From an uncultured Oscillibacter sp. (lineage in GTDB: Bacteria; Bacillota; Clostridia; Oscillospirales; Oscillospiraceae), in NCBI GenBank assembly GCA_902490355.1, contig CABUDN010000097.1, positions 1 to 10,065 of the forward strand: a stretch of 10,065 bases of DNA. The letters run 5' to 3'. Within the stretch, counting starts at the first letter, position 1. The number at the start of each line of letters is the position of its first letter. This document shows positions 1-7,197 of the stretch, in pieces. Made by a program: the position numbers and the translations under genes. Below the pieces are notes generated by a model. The model saw nothing but the letters and a program-made list of their open reading frames with translations, had not been told where the DNA came from and made no database searches.

Positions 1-53
1 CTGCCCAGAGTGCCAAATTGTTTCCATGCAGCATCAACAGACCTAAGAGGTGA
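1..53 (+). other. Possible 3' end of an upstream gene
   Basis: All three forward frames are open from the window edge and end just before the first full gene: frame 2 stops with TAA at 44-46, frame 3 with TGA at 51-53 and frame 1 with TGA at 55-57. Frame 3 has the most G/C in third positions, and its stop follows an AAGAGG ribosome binding site (45-50), the arrangement seen at other junctions in this block. Frame 3 is therefore the likeliest tail of an upstream gene, but about 17 codons are too few to decide. No promoter is visible here. Confidence 0.3.
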
Positions 54-59
54 TTGAAT

Positions 60-1529
60 ATGAGTTTACCAAAGCGCAATAGTGCGGACGGACGCTGTTA
101 CTGGATGAAGCCCGAGGTACAGGAGGAGCTGCAACCGCTCTTTGACCAATGCATCCAGGACGCCATTGACGGGAGAATCACGCGGCTTGATTCCCTCTGG
201 CCGCCGGTGGTGGCCAGCAGTGAAGGTGCGCCCTTTGCGGTGCACGATCTGGTGAGGGAATGGACTGAAGCGCAGCGGGCCGAGACCTTGGATGCGGAAA
301 AGGCCATCGCCTTCAGCGAAAACCTGCGCCGCCAGAGCCGGTGGGGTGAAATTGACTATTATTTGATGAACCTGCTGAAGCGGGAATTACAAGAGAAGTA
401 TTTTGTCGGGACAGGCAGTGAAGATGACCACTTCTGGGATCGGGAGTATTCCTTGAAACCAGGCATCCGTGCAGAGGAGGTCCCGGAGCCACTGCTGCGT
501 TTCGCCTGCTATGTGGCGGTGAGCTATAAGGTATATGGTATGGACTTTCAGTATCTGGACACCAATTACCTCTTTGGATTGGTGGAGAAGGTCCGTCCTG
601 ATATGGTGAAAAAGCTCCGGGAAAATGGAACCGGCAGGCTGCCGATCTCTCTGCAAAAGAGGAAAACAGAGCACTTCACCGCATCGGCCAACGATGCCTT
701 TGCCGTGATCCGTATGACTGCCAGGGACAATACGGAGGAATGCTGCCATGAAGTGCTGGACTATCTGTGCGAGGTTCTTTCGCAGGAGGGTTTTCCCCGT
801 AGCTATGCGGTGGAGTTCAAAGGACCGGAAAAGAGGTATCTTCCCATCACAGGTCTGCCCAAAAAGGGAGTAAACCAGCTCTTTGCCTGTGCTGTGCAGT
901 ACCCCGGCCTCCACCCCCTGATGGAACGGTACGCCCGGCTTGCCATGCGGCAATATGAGCAGTACACCAATCTCAGCGATGAGCAGTGCGCGCTCCCCGG
1001 AAGTTTTGCCGTGTTCGCCCTGGGAATGCTGGGGCAAGAGTGGCGGCAGCTCATCTGGGATTATCTCGATCTCTGTGATGATGAGCACTCCCACTTACAG
1101 GAAAAATTCCTCCGGGAGTATGTGAAACAGTTCGGATTTACCGCTGATACCGTCCCTATGTTTGTCCGGGGTGTGCTGTCCATGCAGAACATGAAGTATT
1201 CCAAGGACTATACTGCGTGGATGACAAATGCAGAAAGCATGGACGCTCTGCTGGAGGCAAAAATCCATCTGTCCGAGATCGTTCCCAGCGGTTTTTCCTC
1301 CGACGAGGATGATGACGAGGACGAGGAACCCGCCGAGGAAACAGAAGCCAGCCCGGAGGAAGTGCTGCAATACGCATGGGAAACGGTCTGCTATGTGATC
1401 TGGGGCAAAGCCAGTGCCAAGGGTGGTCAGAAAGTGGTGGAAGCAGCTCCGGAGGAACTGAAGGAACTTTGCCGGCAGATTTTTATTCCAATAACGGAGA
1501 ACCTGGAAGAAAAAGGTGGCCTGCTATGA
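60..1529 (+). CDS. DUF6138-like uncharacterised protein, copy 1
   Basis: A 489-aa soluble protein with no signal peptide or membrane segment; function unknown. From memory the sequence resembles DUF6138, a family of about this length, but this needs a profile search. The start is set at ATG 60 because AAGAGG at 45-50 lies nine bases upstream and the paralog immediately downstream begins with the same MSLPKR; a TTG at 54 is also in frame. The best conserved part is residues 202-350, with KTEHFTASANDAFA (202-215), ARD.TEEC (221-228), GPEK.YLPI (255-263), LPKKG.NQLFACAVQ (266-280) and DYLDLCDDEHS (334-344). Residues 414-434 form an acidic, low-complexity stretch absent from the paralog. The stop overlaps the next start (ATGA at 1526-1529), so the two copies are translationally coupled. 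Setting suggests an immunity-type role, which is inference. Confidence 0.85.
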   Translation: MSLPKRNSADGRCYWMKPEVQEELQPLFDQCIQDAIDGRITRLDSLWPPVVASSEGAPFAVHDLVREWTEAQRAETLDAEKAIAFSENLRRQSRWGEIDYYLMNLLKRELQEKYFVGTGSEDDHFWDREYSLKPGIRAEEVPEPLLRFACYVAVSYKVYGMDFQYLDTNYLFGLVEKVRPDMVKKLRENGTGRLPISLQKRKTEHFTASANDAFAVIRMTARDNTEECCHEVLDYLCEVLSQEGFPRSYAVEFKGPEKRYLPITGLPKKGVNQLFACAVQYPGLHPLMERYARLAMRQYEQYTNLSDEQCALPGSFAVFALGMLGQEWRQLIWDYLDLCDDEHSHLQEKFLREYVKQFGFTADTVPMFVRGVLSMQNMKYSKDYTAWMTNAESMDALLEAKIHLSEIVPSGFSSDEDDDEDEEPAEETEASPEEVLQYAWETVCYVIWGKASAKGGQKVVEAAPEELKELCRQIFIPITENLEEKGGLL

Positions 1530-2908
1530 GTTTACCGAAACGAGACGGCGTACATGGCCGTTATTACCTGATTCATAAACCGGATACGGACCCCGAAGTG
1601 CTGGAACACGCCGATCAGTGCATCCAGGATGTGTTGGATGGAACCGCAAAAGAAAACCATTCCGGCTACCCGGTGGTTGTTCGGAACCAAAGCGGGACGC
1701 CCTTTCTTCCCAGCCAGCTGCTGGAGCGGTATCTGTCCAAACTGCCATTGAAGGGATTTCCCTATGTGGATGCAGTCGCCTTTTGCGATGCCCTGCGGCG
1801 GCTGGCGGGCTGGAAGGAGATCGATCACACACTGGGACAATACATCGAACACCAGGTGCAGGAGCGGTATTTTAAGGTTAGAGAGAAAGAGGATTACTTT
1901 TCAGCTTACCCGCCCTGCACCGTGTGGCCCGAGCTGCGGCCGGAGGATGTGGACGAGGGCCTGCTGCGTTTTGCCTGCTATGTGGCGATCTGCTATACAG
2001 TGTATGGAGCCAGCTACGACTCTCTCACTACCGAGCACATTCTCGGCCTGGTTTCCCAGCTTCGCCCGGATATGGTGAAGCAGCTGAAAACGGGCGGCAG
2101 CGGCAAATTGCCAAAGGACATCCAGCAGCGTAAAACGGAGCATTTCACCGCATCGGCTAATGATGCGTTTGCCACCATCCGCATCACCGCCAGGGACTCC
2201 ACCGAGGAGTGCTATGCTGAAATCCTGGACTACCTGTGCGCGGTGCTGGAGCAGGAGGAATTTCCCCGCAGCTATTCCATTGAGTTCCGCGGGCCGGAGA
2301 AGCTCTATCTGCCCATTCCCGGCCTGCCCAAGAAGGGAATCAATCAGCTCTTTGCCTGCGCTGTGCAGCACCCCAATCTGCACTCGGCTATGGAGCGATA
2401 CGCTCGTCTGGCTATGCGGGAGTATGAATACTACCAAAACCTCGCGGATGAATTCTGTGCAATGCCCGGCTCTTTCGCTGTGTTTGCTCTGGGGTTGGAG
2501 GGAGAACCGTGGGCACCGCTGGTGACGGAATATCTGGATCTCTGCGATGACGAGCACTCCTCCCTGCAAGGGAAATTCCTTCATGCTTTGATCCGAAAGT
2601 TTGGGTTTCAATCATGGACGCTGGGGGTATTGGTGCGGGGCGCATTGTCTATGCAGTGGCTGGAGCCTGCCAGGGAATTCCGCAGCCTGATCGCCAATGA
2701 GGAAAGCCTGGATGCGCTACTGGCAGTCAAGCGCCGCTTTTCCGCTTATCTCCTGCCGGAAGAAAACGAAGACCCGAAATTCCGGGCCATCGCTTGGCAG
2801 AGCCTGCTCTGGGCCATCTGGGGGCAAGCCTCTGAAAACGGCGGCAGCAAGGTCATTAAGACGGCTCCGAAGGAACTGAGAGAAAGGTATCAGGAAATTT
2901 TTCGATAG
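1526..2908 (+). CDS. DUF6138-like uncharacterised protein, copy 2 (tandem paralog)
   Basis: A 460-aa cytoplasmic-type protein and diverged duplicate of the preceding gene. The reading frame is open further upstream to 1376, but ATG 1526 is preferred: it overlaps the previous stop, has AAGGTGG (1513-1519) six bases upstream, and restores the shared MSLPKR start. By hand count about 79 of 100 residues match copy 1 across residues 203-302. The first 200 residues are much more diverged, although HADQCIQD..DG, LLRFACYVA, the LGLV..LRPDMVK segment and the KTEHFTASANDAFA block remain aligned. It lacks the acidic insertion of copy 1 near residue 414. Uneven divergence, with a variable N-terminal part and a conserved middle, would fit proteins that recognise different partners with a shared core. 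The function is unknown; the DUF6138 name is from memory. Confidence 0.85.
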   Translation: MSLPKRDGVHGRYYLIHKPDTDPEVLEHADQCIQDVLDGTAKENHSGYPVVVRNQSGTPFLPSQLLERYLSKLPLKGFPYVDAVAFCDALRRLAGWKEIDHTLGQYIEHQVQERYFKVREKEDYFSAYPPCTVWPELRPEDVDEGLLRFACYVAICYTVYGASYDSLTTEHILGLVSQLRPDMVKQLKTGGSGKLPKDIQQRKTEHFTASANDAFATIRITARDSTEECYAEILDYLCAVLEQEEFPRSYSIEFRGPEKLYLPIPGLPKKGINQLFACAVQHPNLHSAMERYARLAMREYEYYQNLADEFCAMPGSFAVFALGLEGEPWAPLVTEYLDLCDDEHSSLQGKFLHALIRKFGFQSWTLGVLVRGALSMQWLEPAREFRSLIANEESLDALLAVKRRFSAYLLPEENEDPKFRAIAWQSLLWAIWGQASENGGSKVIKTAPKELRERYQEIFR

Positions 2909-2912
2909 GAGG
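2906..2912 (+). promoter_or_regulatory. AGGAGG ribosome binding site overlapping a stop codon
   Basis: AGGAGG at 2907-2912 sits seven bases before ATG 2920 and shares bases with the TAG stop (2906-2908) of the preceding gene. This near-consensus site fixes the start of the DUF5713 gene and shows how tightly the genes are packed. Confidence 0.7.
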
Positions 2913-2919
2913 AAACAAA

Positions 2920-3246
2920 ATGAAAACCTTTGATCCCAATTATAAATTACTGGACGAGATGTATCAGGATGATTATTATCCTGCTTTTCTGGTAGATAAG
3001 GTCAAGGATGAGCTCCAGAAGGCCATCGACCTGCTGGAGGGCGGCGAAACCGACATTGAAGTGATACAGAACACGCTGGATAAGGCGGTCTGCGGCATCA
3101 ATGATCTTCAGGATGAATTTTACGAAAACGACAGCGAGATTGAAACGGTGGCCCGGGATTGTATTGGAGACACCGTTGCCTACATTCTGGAGTGGTTCGG
3201 CATCCCGATTGATATTGAGGAGGCCATCCGGGAACGGGACTGGTGA
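2920..3246 (+). CDS. DUF5713 family protein
   Basis: A 108-aa acidic, mostly helical-looking protein that I recognise as DUF5713, a small uncharacterised bacterial family. Signature segments are NYKLLDEMYQDDYYPAFLVDKVK (split here as NYKLLDEMYQDDY at 7-19 and PAFLVDKVK at 21-29), GINDLQDEFYENDSEIETVA (59-78), and a short helical tail ending in RERDW. The length equals that usual for the family as I know it. There is no signal peptide or membrane segment. The start is well supported by AGGAGG seven bases upstream. No biochemical function is established to my knowledge. Small stand-alone acidic proteins of this kind often occur among polymorphic-toxin immunity genes, and the neighbours here suggest the same, but that is inference. 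Confidence 0.85.
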   Translation: MKTFDPNYKLLDEMYQDDYYPAFLVDKVKDELQKAIDLLEGGETDIEVIQNTLDKAVCGINDLQDEFYENDSEIETVARDCIGDTVAYILEWFGIPIDIEEAIRERDW

Positions 3247-3312
3247 TTTTTCAGTGCTTTGACCACATGGCTGTCGCTATGATGTAGGAATTGGGAAAAG
3301 GAGAAACTACCT

Positions 3313-5745
3313 ATGGCAGAGTTTAAACAAATCATAGATGATGCGCTGGACATTCTGAATTTTGACGGAGCCGTACAGGACACTCTGGCGGAGCTTCGAG
3401 AAAAATGGGGCGCACAGGTCCTGGCGCTGCTTGATGAACGCTTTGATGCCATCGGCGTCCAGTATATGAAACTATCCCATGAAAAAGGGGCGGCAGCCTT
3501 GGGGCAGGAACTCTCTGCCTTTGGCTGGGCACTGTATAACCTGGACGATGAGGATGAGTATCTTTTTGCCCTGATCCCAGAGGAAGAACGCAGCGACTGG
3601 GAACGCTGCTGCAAAAAGCAGGGGCAATATTGCCGCCTGATGAAACAGCGAGGGCGAAAATGGGGCGACCATGCCAAGGAGCAAGACCCTGGTGCGCTGA
3701 TGCCCTGCGAGGAATACATTCTCCAGGATGAGTATGATTATTTCTTCAATTCCCTGGCGGGTGATTTTGCGGCGGGAGAATGGAAAAACCAAGACGCAGA
3801 AGAATGGAAAAATGGCTGTGTGGCTGATCTGCGCCACCGTCCGCCCCAGGTAACCCGCTCCCACAGCTTGCCGCGCCTTGGGTGCCTCACCTATTCCCCG
3901 GAACATGAACTCTATGCCGCGTCCAGAGCCGCTGGTGGCGGAACCATCGGCCGGGCATTGCTGAGCAAGAATCCGGCCACCCTCAACTGGGCCGAGCCGT
4001 CCCCCATTGGGTATGACGGCCCGCCCCAAACACTCTGCTGGGCAGGCCATTCCCTCTGGGTGGGCGATCCTACCAATGCCACACGGATCGAACTGACTGA
4101 CCGGGGCACCTGCCAGGATGTGAAAAACTGGCCCCTGCCGGAAGATGGATGGAGCACCAAATACCATTGCGGTATTACGACAGACGGGCTGGGTCGGGTT
4201 TACTTTTCCAACGAGTGGTACAAGGGGCAGATTTACCGCTGGGAAAACGGCAATGTAACAAAACACTCCTTCTCTCTGGATAGCTACGACCATCTCTCCG
4301 AAGCGGTTCCCGTTCCCGGCACAGGCCGCATCTATATGATCCACGCCGTCAGCGGCAAGGGGCGGATGGAAGAATGCCTGCTGGAACTGGATATGGACAC
4401 CGGGCGGTGCCGCATCGCCCCCCTGCCTGGAATGGGCGAGGGGCTGAAACTTCGCTGGTTTACCGGGGACTGGTTGCTGGTGCAGGGAAACGGCGAAATC
4501 CTCTCCGATGACTTTGCCCAGCTCATCAACACGAACACCCGCGAGGTGCTGCGTATCCGTCCGGGTATGTTCGGTGGGGAGAAAATGCAGCACATAGGAA
4601 TACTCACCGATGGCACGGTGGTCATCGTCACCCGGCGGGATAGGGTTGGGCCGGTGTTCCGTTACCCCACCGACTTCTGGGGCTTTTTGCGGACGGCGAA
4701 TAAGCCCAAAAAGCTGGAATGGCGGGAGTACAATGAAGTGTACCCAAATCTTCCCATCTTTCTGCCGCCCAAGGCCACGGAGCGAAAAATCATTCTCAAA
4801 AAAGACAGCCTGACCATTCTGGGGTCGGTATTTACGCCGCCGTTTACCCTGTCGCAGCTGGCGGAAAAGCTGGGGCCAGCCCGCATTGTCCTGCAAAATG
4901 GAACACGGAAAAGCCCCATTACAGGCCAGGAGAGTCCCTATACCCAGGCCCTTGCTTTGTGGGATGAGCTTGGACTCCAGGGTTGGTTGGATGAAGATGA
5001 ACAGACCATCAAAACCCTTGGCGTCCGGGTAGCGGCACAGGGAGAGTATGCGGTCCGGCAGACATTTGACGGAGCGGTTTGGATCGGGTCCAAGGACTAC
5101 CGGGAGGCCAGCTGGAAGGATTTCGCCGGCTTTGCCCATACCCTCAAATTAGGCGGCTTTACCGTTTATACCCGCTTGCCGGAGCCTGTTCCAGAGAAGC
5201 AGGCAGAGCGGAGAAAACAGCTGGAGGCCCTCTCCGCTATGGTGCAGATCAGCTGGAAAGAGCCGGAGAAAGAGGCAGCGAAAGCGCAGAAATACAAATT
5301 ATCCAAGCCGACGGAACCAGTGCTGCACTTTGATACCTTCAACTTCAAGCTGGCGGTCATGGAAGTCCTGATGTACGAGAAAGGCTTATTAGCTCCAAAA
5401 CTGGATGTCTACGAATTCGCCAGAGAGTATCGCCGCCGCAAGATCGACATTGACGCGGAAGGGTATGAACCTATCCCGGAGATCCGGAAGTGGCTGGAGA
5501 AATATCCGGTCCCGGCGCGGCTGGCCCGGTCGGTGACGGAGATCGAGATGGATGGCGGCAGCGAGATTTATACCCAGCTGTGTCCCTTCTGGGATGGCGA
5601 GGATGGAGCCTTCGATCTTAACACCATTACAGAGGCAGAACTGCGCCAGTTCCCCAATCTCAAACACATTACCCTCATGTCCTCCAAGCCGGAACAGGTG
5701 CTGCCGGTTCTGGAACGATGCGGTATAGAGGCAGACTTGCTGTGA
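3313..5745 (+). CDS. Large multidomain protein: propeller-like middle, DUF6892-like C-terminus
   Basis: An 810-aa protein without signal peptide or membrane segment; the start ATG 3313 has AAAGGAG (3297-3303) nine bases upstream. Four regions can be seen. Residues 1-150 are a helical, charged module whose part around 60-110 (GQELSAFGWALYNLDDEDEY) loosely recalls DUF6630. Residues about 185-455 contain repeated beta-strand-turn units rich in Gly, Trp and Asp (for example HSLWVGD, DGLGRVYFSN, GRIYMIHAVSG, GDWLLVQGNGE, DGTVVIVTRRD), consistent with a beta-propeller. Residues 488-622 form an alpha/beta module with a WDELG motif (550-554). A charged linker (623-668) leads to residues 669-810, which match DUF6892 as I remember it: FNFKLAVMEVLMYEKGLL, EGYEPIPEI, DGGSEIYTQLCPFWDGEDG and FPNLKHITLMS. 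DUF6892 is uncharacterised and, to my knowledge, common near toxin-immunity genes. A role as a composite immunity protein is inferred from context. Confidence 0.85.
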   Translation: MAEFKQIIDDALDILNFDGAVQDTLAELREKWGAQVLALLDERFDAIGVQYMKLSHEKGAAALGQELSAFGWALYNLDDEDEYLFALIPEEERSDWERCCKKQGQYCRLMKQRGRKWGDHAKEQDPGALMPCEEYILQDEYDYFFNSLAGDFAAGEWKNQDAEEWKNGCVADLRHRPPQVTRSHSLPRLGCLTYSPEHELYAASRAAGGGTIGRALLSKNPATLNWAEPSPIGYDGPPQTLCWAGHSLWVGDPTNATRIELTDRGTCQDVKNWPLPEDGWSTKYHCGITTDGLGRVYFSNEWYKGQIYRWENGNVTKHSFSLDSYDHLSEAVPVPGTGRIYMIHAVSGKGRMEECLLELDMDTGRCRIAPLPGMGEGLKLRWFTGDWLLVQGNGEILSDDFAQLINTNTREVLRIRPGMFGGEKMQHIGILTDGTVVIVTRRDRVGPVFRYPTDFWGFLRTANKPKKLEWREYNEVYPNLPIFLPPKATERKIILKKDSLTILGSVFTPPFTLSQLAEKLGPARIVLQNGTRKSPITGQESPYTQALALWDELGLQGWLDEDEQTIKTLGVRVAAQGEYAVRQTFDGAVWIGSKDYREASWKDFAGFAHTLKLGGFTVYTRLPEPVPEKQAERRKQLEALSAMVQISWKEPEKEAAKAQKYKLSKPTEPVLHFDTFNFKLAVMEVLMYEKGLLAPKLDVYEFAREYRRRKIDIDAEGYEPIPEIRKWLEKYPVPARLARSVTEIEMDGGSEIYTQLCPFWDGEDGAFDLNTITEAELRQFPNLKHITLMSSKPEQVLPVLERCGIEADLL

Positions 5746-5750
5746 GGTGA

Positions 5751-5897
5751 ATGATGGATGCTCTCAGCGCCGGCCTGCTGGAAAAGCCGCTGGGAAGCCC
5801 GAAAAAGACCCAGGCCGACCATCTCCCCACCTTCATGAAAACCGCAAAAAATCGGGAGCGGACCGTGACGCTGCTGAGAAAACTGCAAGAGAAATGA
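5751..5897 (+). CDS. Small 48-codon ORF, gene remnant or real small protein
   Basis: An ORF beginning ATGATG at 5751 and ending in TGA at 5895-5897, too short for routine gene finding. Its product begins MMDALSAGLLEKPLGSPKKT and ends TVTLLRKLQEK; it is basic and looks like the C-terminal helix of a larger protein. The codons are typical of the neighbouring genes (Leu as CTG, Thr as ACC, many C/G third bases), whereas the alternative frame beginning at GTG 5747 is not. The preceding GAGGTGA (5744-5750) overlaps the stop of the large upstream gene, and the ATGATGGA start has the same layout as the junction at 6767-6784. The TGA overlaps an in-frame ATG of the NADAR gene (ATGA, 5894-5897), so translation here could feed the next gene. 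It may be the leftover of an internally deleted immunity gene. No family recognised. Confidence 0.45.
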   Translation: MMDALSAGLLEKPLGSPKKTQADHLPTFMKTAKNRERTVTLLRKLQEK

Positions 5898-5900
5898 GGA
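5896..5900 (+). promoter_or_regulatory. GAGGA ribosome binding site deciding the NADAR start
   Basis: GAGGA at 5896-5900 lies eight bases before ATG 5909 and overlaps the TGA of the 48-codon ORF. No comparable site precedes the in-frame ATG at 5894, which favours the shorter NADAR protein. Confidence 0.6.
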
Positions 5901-5908
5901 CAAACCCT

Positions 5909-6769
5909 ATGGCACTACATGATAAGAAAATCATGCCTCCCCCTTGGCTGGCCCACCGGGAGATCGAGCGATACTCCATTGGCTGGCGTATGGGCTATGG
6001 GGAGGATTACATAGTCCGATTTGGCGATTGGCTGGACACCCTCTCGCCGGAAGAACAGACAGAATACCGTGCCCTTTTTCCTGAACCAATCACCTGGAAG
6101 GGCTGGTGGGATGACGAAGATAGCAGCGAAGTGCTGGAGCATAGCGACTTCTGGGTGAATGCATGGCAGCCGGAAGGAAGCCCTAAGTACACCCGGCAGT
6201 GGCTCCAGCAGGAGTTTGCCGCTGGGAGAAAGCGGGAACTTTGCTTGTTCTGGGGCCATCAGCCTGCCGAGGACGGCCAGCTGACAAAAAGCTGTCTCAG
6301 CCAGTGGTGGATGGAGGATTTCTGGTCCATTGCCAATACCTATCTTTGTATGGAACAGTATATGATGGCAGGCAAGGCGGAACTGTTCGGCGATCAGGAG
6401 ATTCGGGAGCAAATTTTGAAATGCAGCGACCCGAAACAGATCAAGGCCCTGGGCCGCAAGGTGCGGGGGTTTGACCAGAAGGTATGGGACAAGTTCAAAT
6501 ACGCCATTGTATTGAATGGCAACTGGTGCAAATTCAGCCAGAACCGCGACCTGCGCGAATTTCTTCTCTCCACCGGAGATAGTGTGCTGGTGGAGGCCAG
6601 TCCCTATGATAACATCTGGGGTATTCGTCTCGCAGCCAGCTCCCCCGAGGCGCAGGACCCGATGAAGTGGCGGGGGCAAAACCTGCTGGGTTTTGCTCTA
6701 ATGGAGGTACGGGACGAACTGCGCCGGGTCACGCAGAATGAAATGTTGTGCGACTGGAACGCAGTCTGA
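5909..6769 (+). CDS. NADAR (YbiA/DUF1768-like) protein with an N-terminal accessory module
   Basis: A 286-aa cytoplasmic protein. Residues about 110-273 match the NADAR superfamily: FWGHQP (114-119), LSQWW (130-134), CMEQYMMAGKAELFGD (147-162), KALGRKVRGFD (179-189), VWDKFKYAIVLNGNWCKF (192-209), LLSTGD.VLVEAS..D.IWGI (219-239), and WRGQNLLGFALMEVRDEL (254-271). NADAR enzymes cleave N-glycosidic or ADP-ribose-type linkages; some that are paired with DarT-like toxins remove ADP-ribose from guanine in DNA. Residues 12-66 form a separate module with YSIGWRMGYGEDY (22-34) and LSPEEQ..YR.LFPEP (45-60), which I recall as a recurring small module of unknown function. ATG 5909 is chosen because GAGGA (5896-5900) is eight bases upstream; in-frame ATG 5894 and GTG 5747 are alternatives, but the N-terminal part they add has non-coding character. 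No DarT-like toxin is in the window, so an orphan antitoxin role is inferred. Confidence 0.85.
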   Translation: MALHDKKIMPPPWLAHREIERYSIGWRMGYGEDYIVRFGDWLDTLSPEEQTEYRALFPEPITWKGWWDDEDSSEVLEHSDFWVNAWQPEGSPKYTRQWLQQEFAAGRKRELCLFWGHQPAEDGQLTKSCLSQWWMEDFWSIANTYLCMEQYMMAGKAELFGDQEIREQILKCSDPKQIKALGRKVRGFDQKVWDKFKYAIVLNGNWCKFSQNRDLREFLLSTGDSVLVEASPYDNIWGIRLAASSPEAQDPMKWRGQNLLGFALMEVRDELRRVTQNEMLCDWNAV

Positions 6770-6778
6770 GGTAAAATG

Positions 6779-7156
6779 ATGGAATTATTTGCAAAAAGAA
6801 TGACTTGGGAGCTGGACAATGAGGAAGGGCTGTCCTGCCTGTTCTTTGAACTGGAGGATGGTTACTTTACACTCTCCCGCAAGACCGGCGCGGAAGCACT
6901 CCGCTTGGAAATGAATGATCCAGCCAATGGTCAGTTGATTGACCCAGACTGTTTTGAATATGCCGTTGATAATACCAGGTTTCGTCTAAATATCGTGCGG
7001 AACAACCGAAAGGTTCTGCGGTATCTGGAAGAACACCTCATCAACACGGAGTTGTATGGAGAAATCGTCCTTCACTACACTCCCCTCAGCAAGCCACAGC
7101 TTGAATCATTATCTGCCGTGACTCTCAGGCTGTTTTTCGGTGAACTGCTTTTTTAA
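6779..7156 (+). CDS. Uncharacterised 125-aa protein
   Basis: I do not recognise a family. The product (125 aa from ATG 6779, or 126 aa from the adjacent ATG 6776) has no signal peptide or membrane segment and looks alpha/beta: an N-terminal stretch of alternating hydrophobic residues (LSCLFFELEDGYFTLSR), a middle part with DNTRFRLNIVRNN, and helical segments towards a hydrophobic end, RLFFGELLF. ATG 6779 is preferred because the GAGGT at 6768-6772, which overlaps the previous stop, is then six bases upstream. The gene is visibly richer in A and T than the NADAR gene before it. Length, compactness, and position inside the run suggest a single-domain immunity-type protein, but nothing in the sequence proves it. 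Confidence 0.75.
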   Translation: MELFAKRMTWELDNEEGLSCLFFELEDGYFTLSRKTGAEALRLEMNDPANGQLIDPDCFEYAVDNTRFRLNIVRNNRKVLRYLEEHLINTELYGEIVLHYTPLSKPQLESLSAVTLRLFFGELLF

Positions 7157-7197
7157 TTTGAGACAGGATCGCCCTGAATCAGAAAGAGGGAATGGCT

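Noticed and set aside
387..1094. Reverse-strand open frames opposite the two paralogs (387-1094, 1901-2611)
   Set aside because: They occur at matching places in both copies because they mirror the conserved forward sequence; forward conservation explains them.
1376..1525. N-terminal extension of the second paralog inside the first gene
   Set aside because: It would overlap copy 1 by over 150 bases; the shared MSLPKR start and AAGGTGG site point to ATG 1526.
3259..3283. Possible promoter in the 66-base gap (TTGACC at 3259-3264 and TATGAT at 3278-3283)
   Set aside because: The spacer is only 13 bases, too short for a standard sigma-70-type promoter, and no good -35 element sits 17 bases upstream of TATGAT.
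3267..3287. Tiny ORF MAVAMM in the gap after the DUF5713 gene
   Set aside because: Six codons with no ribosome binding site; chance occurrence.
3472..5139. Large reverse-strand open frame (555 codons) opposite the 810-aa gene
   Set aside because: It is the antisense shadow of a well-supported coding region: no ribosome binding site fits, it shows no recognisable domain, and the forward protein has clear domain motifs.
5747..5908. Longer N-terminus for the NADAR protein from GTG 5747
   Set aside because: The added residues are rich in Arg, Lys, Pro and Gly with unusual codons, the frame +1 ORF there has better codon use, and GAGGA at 5896-5900 fits ATG 5909.
7157..7197. Terminator after the 125-aa gene (run of T near 7149-7158)
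   Set aside because: The T run lies mostly inside the coding end, and no stable hairpin precedes it.
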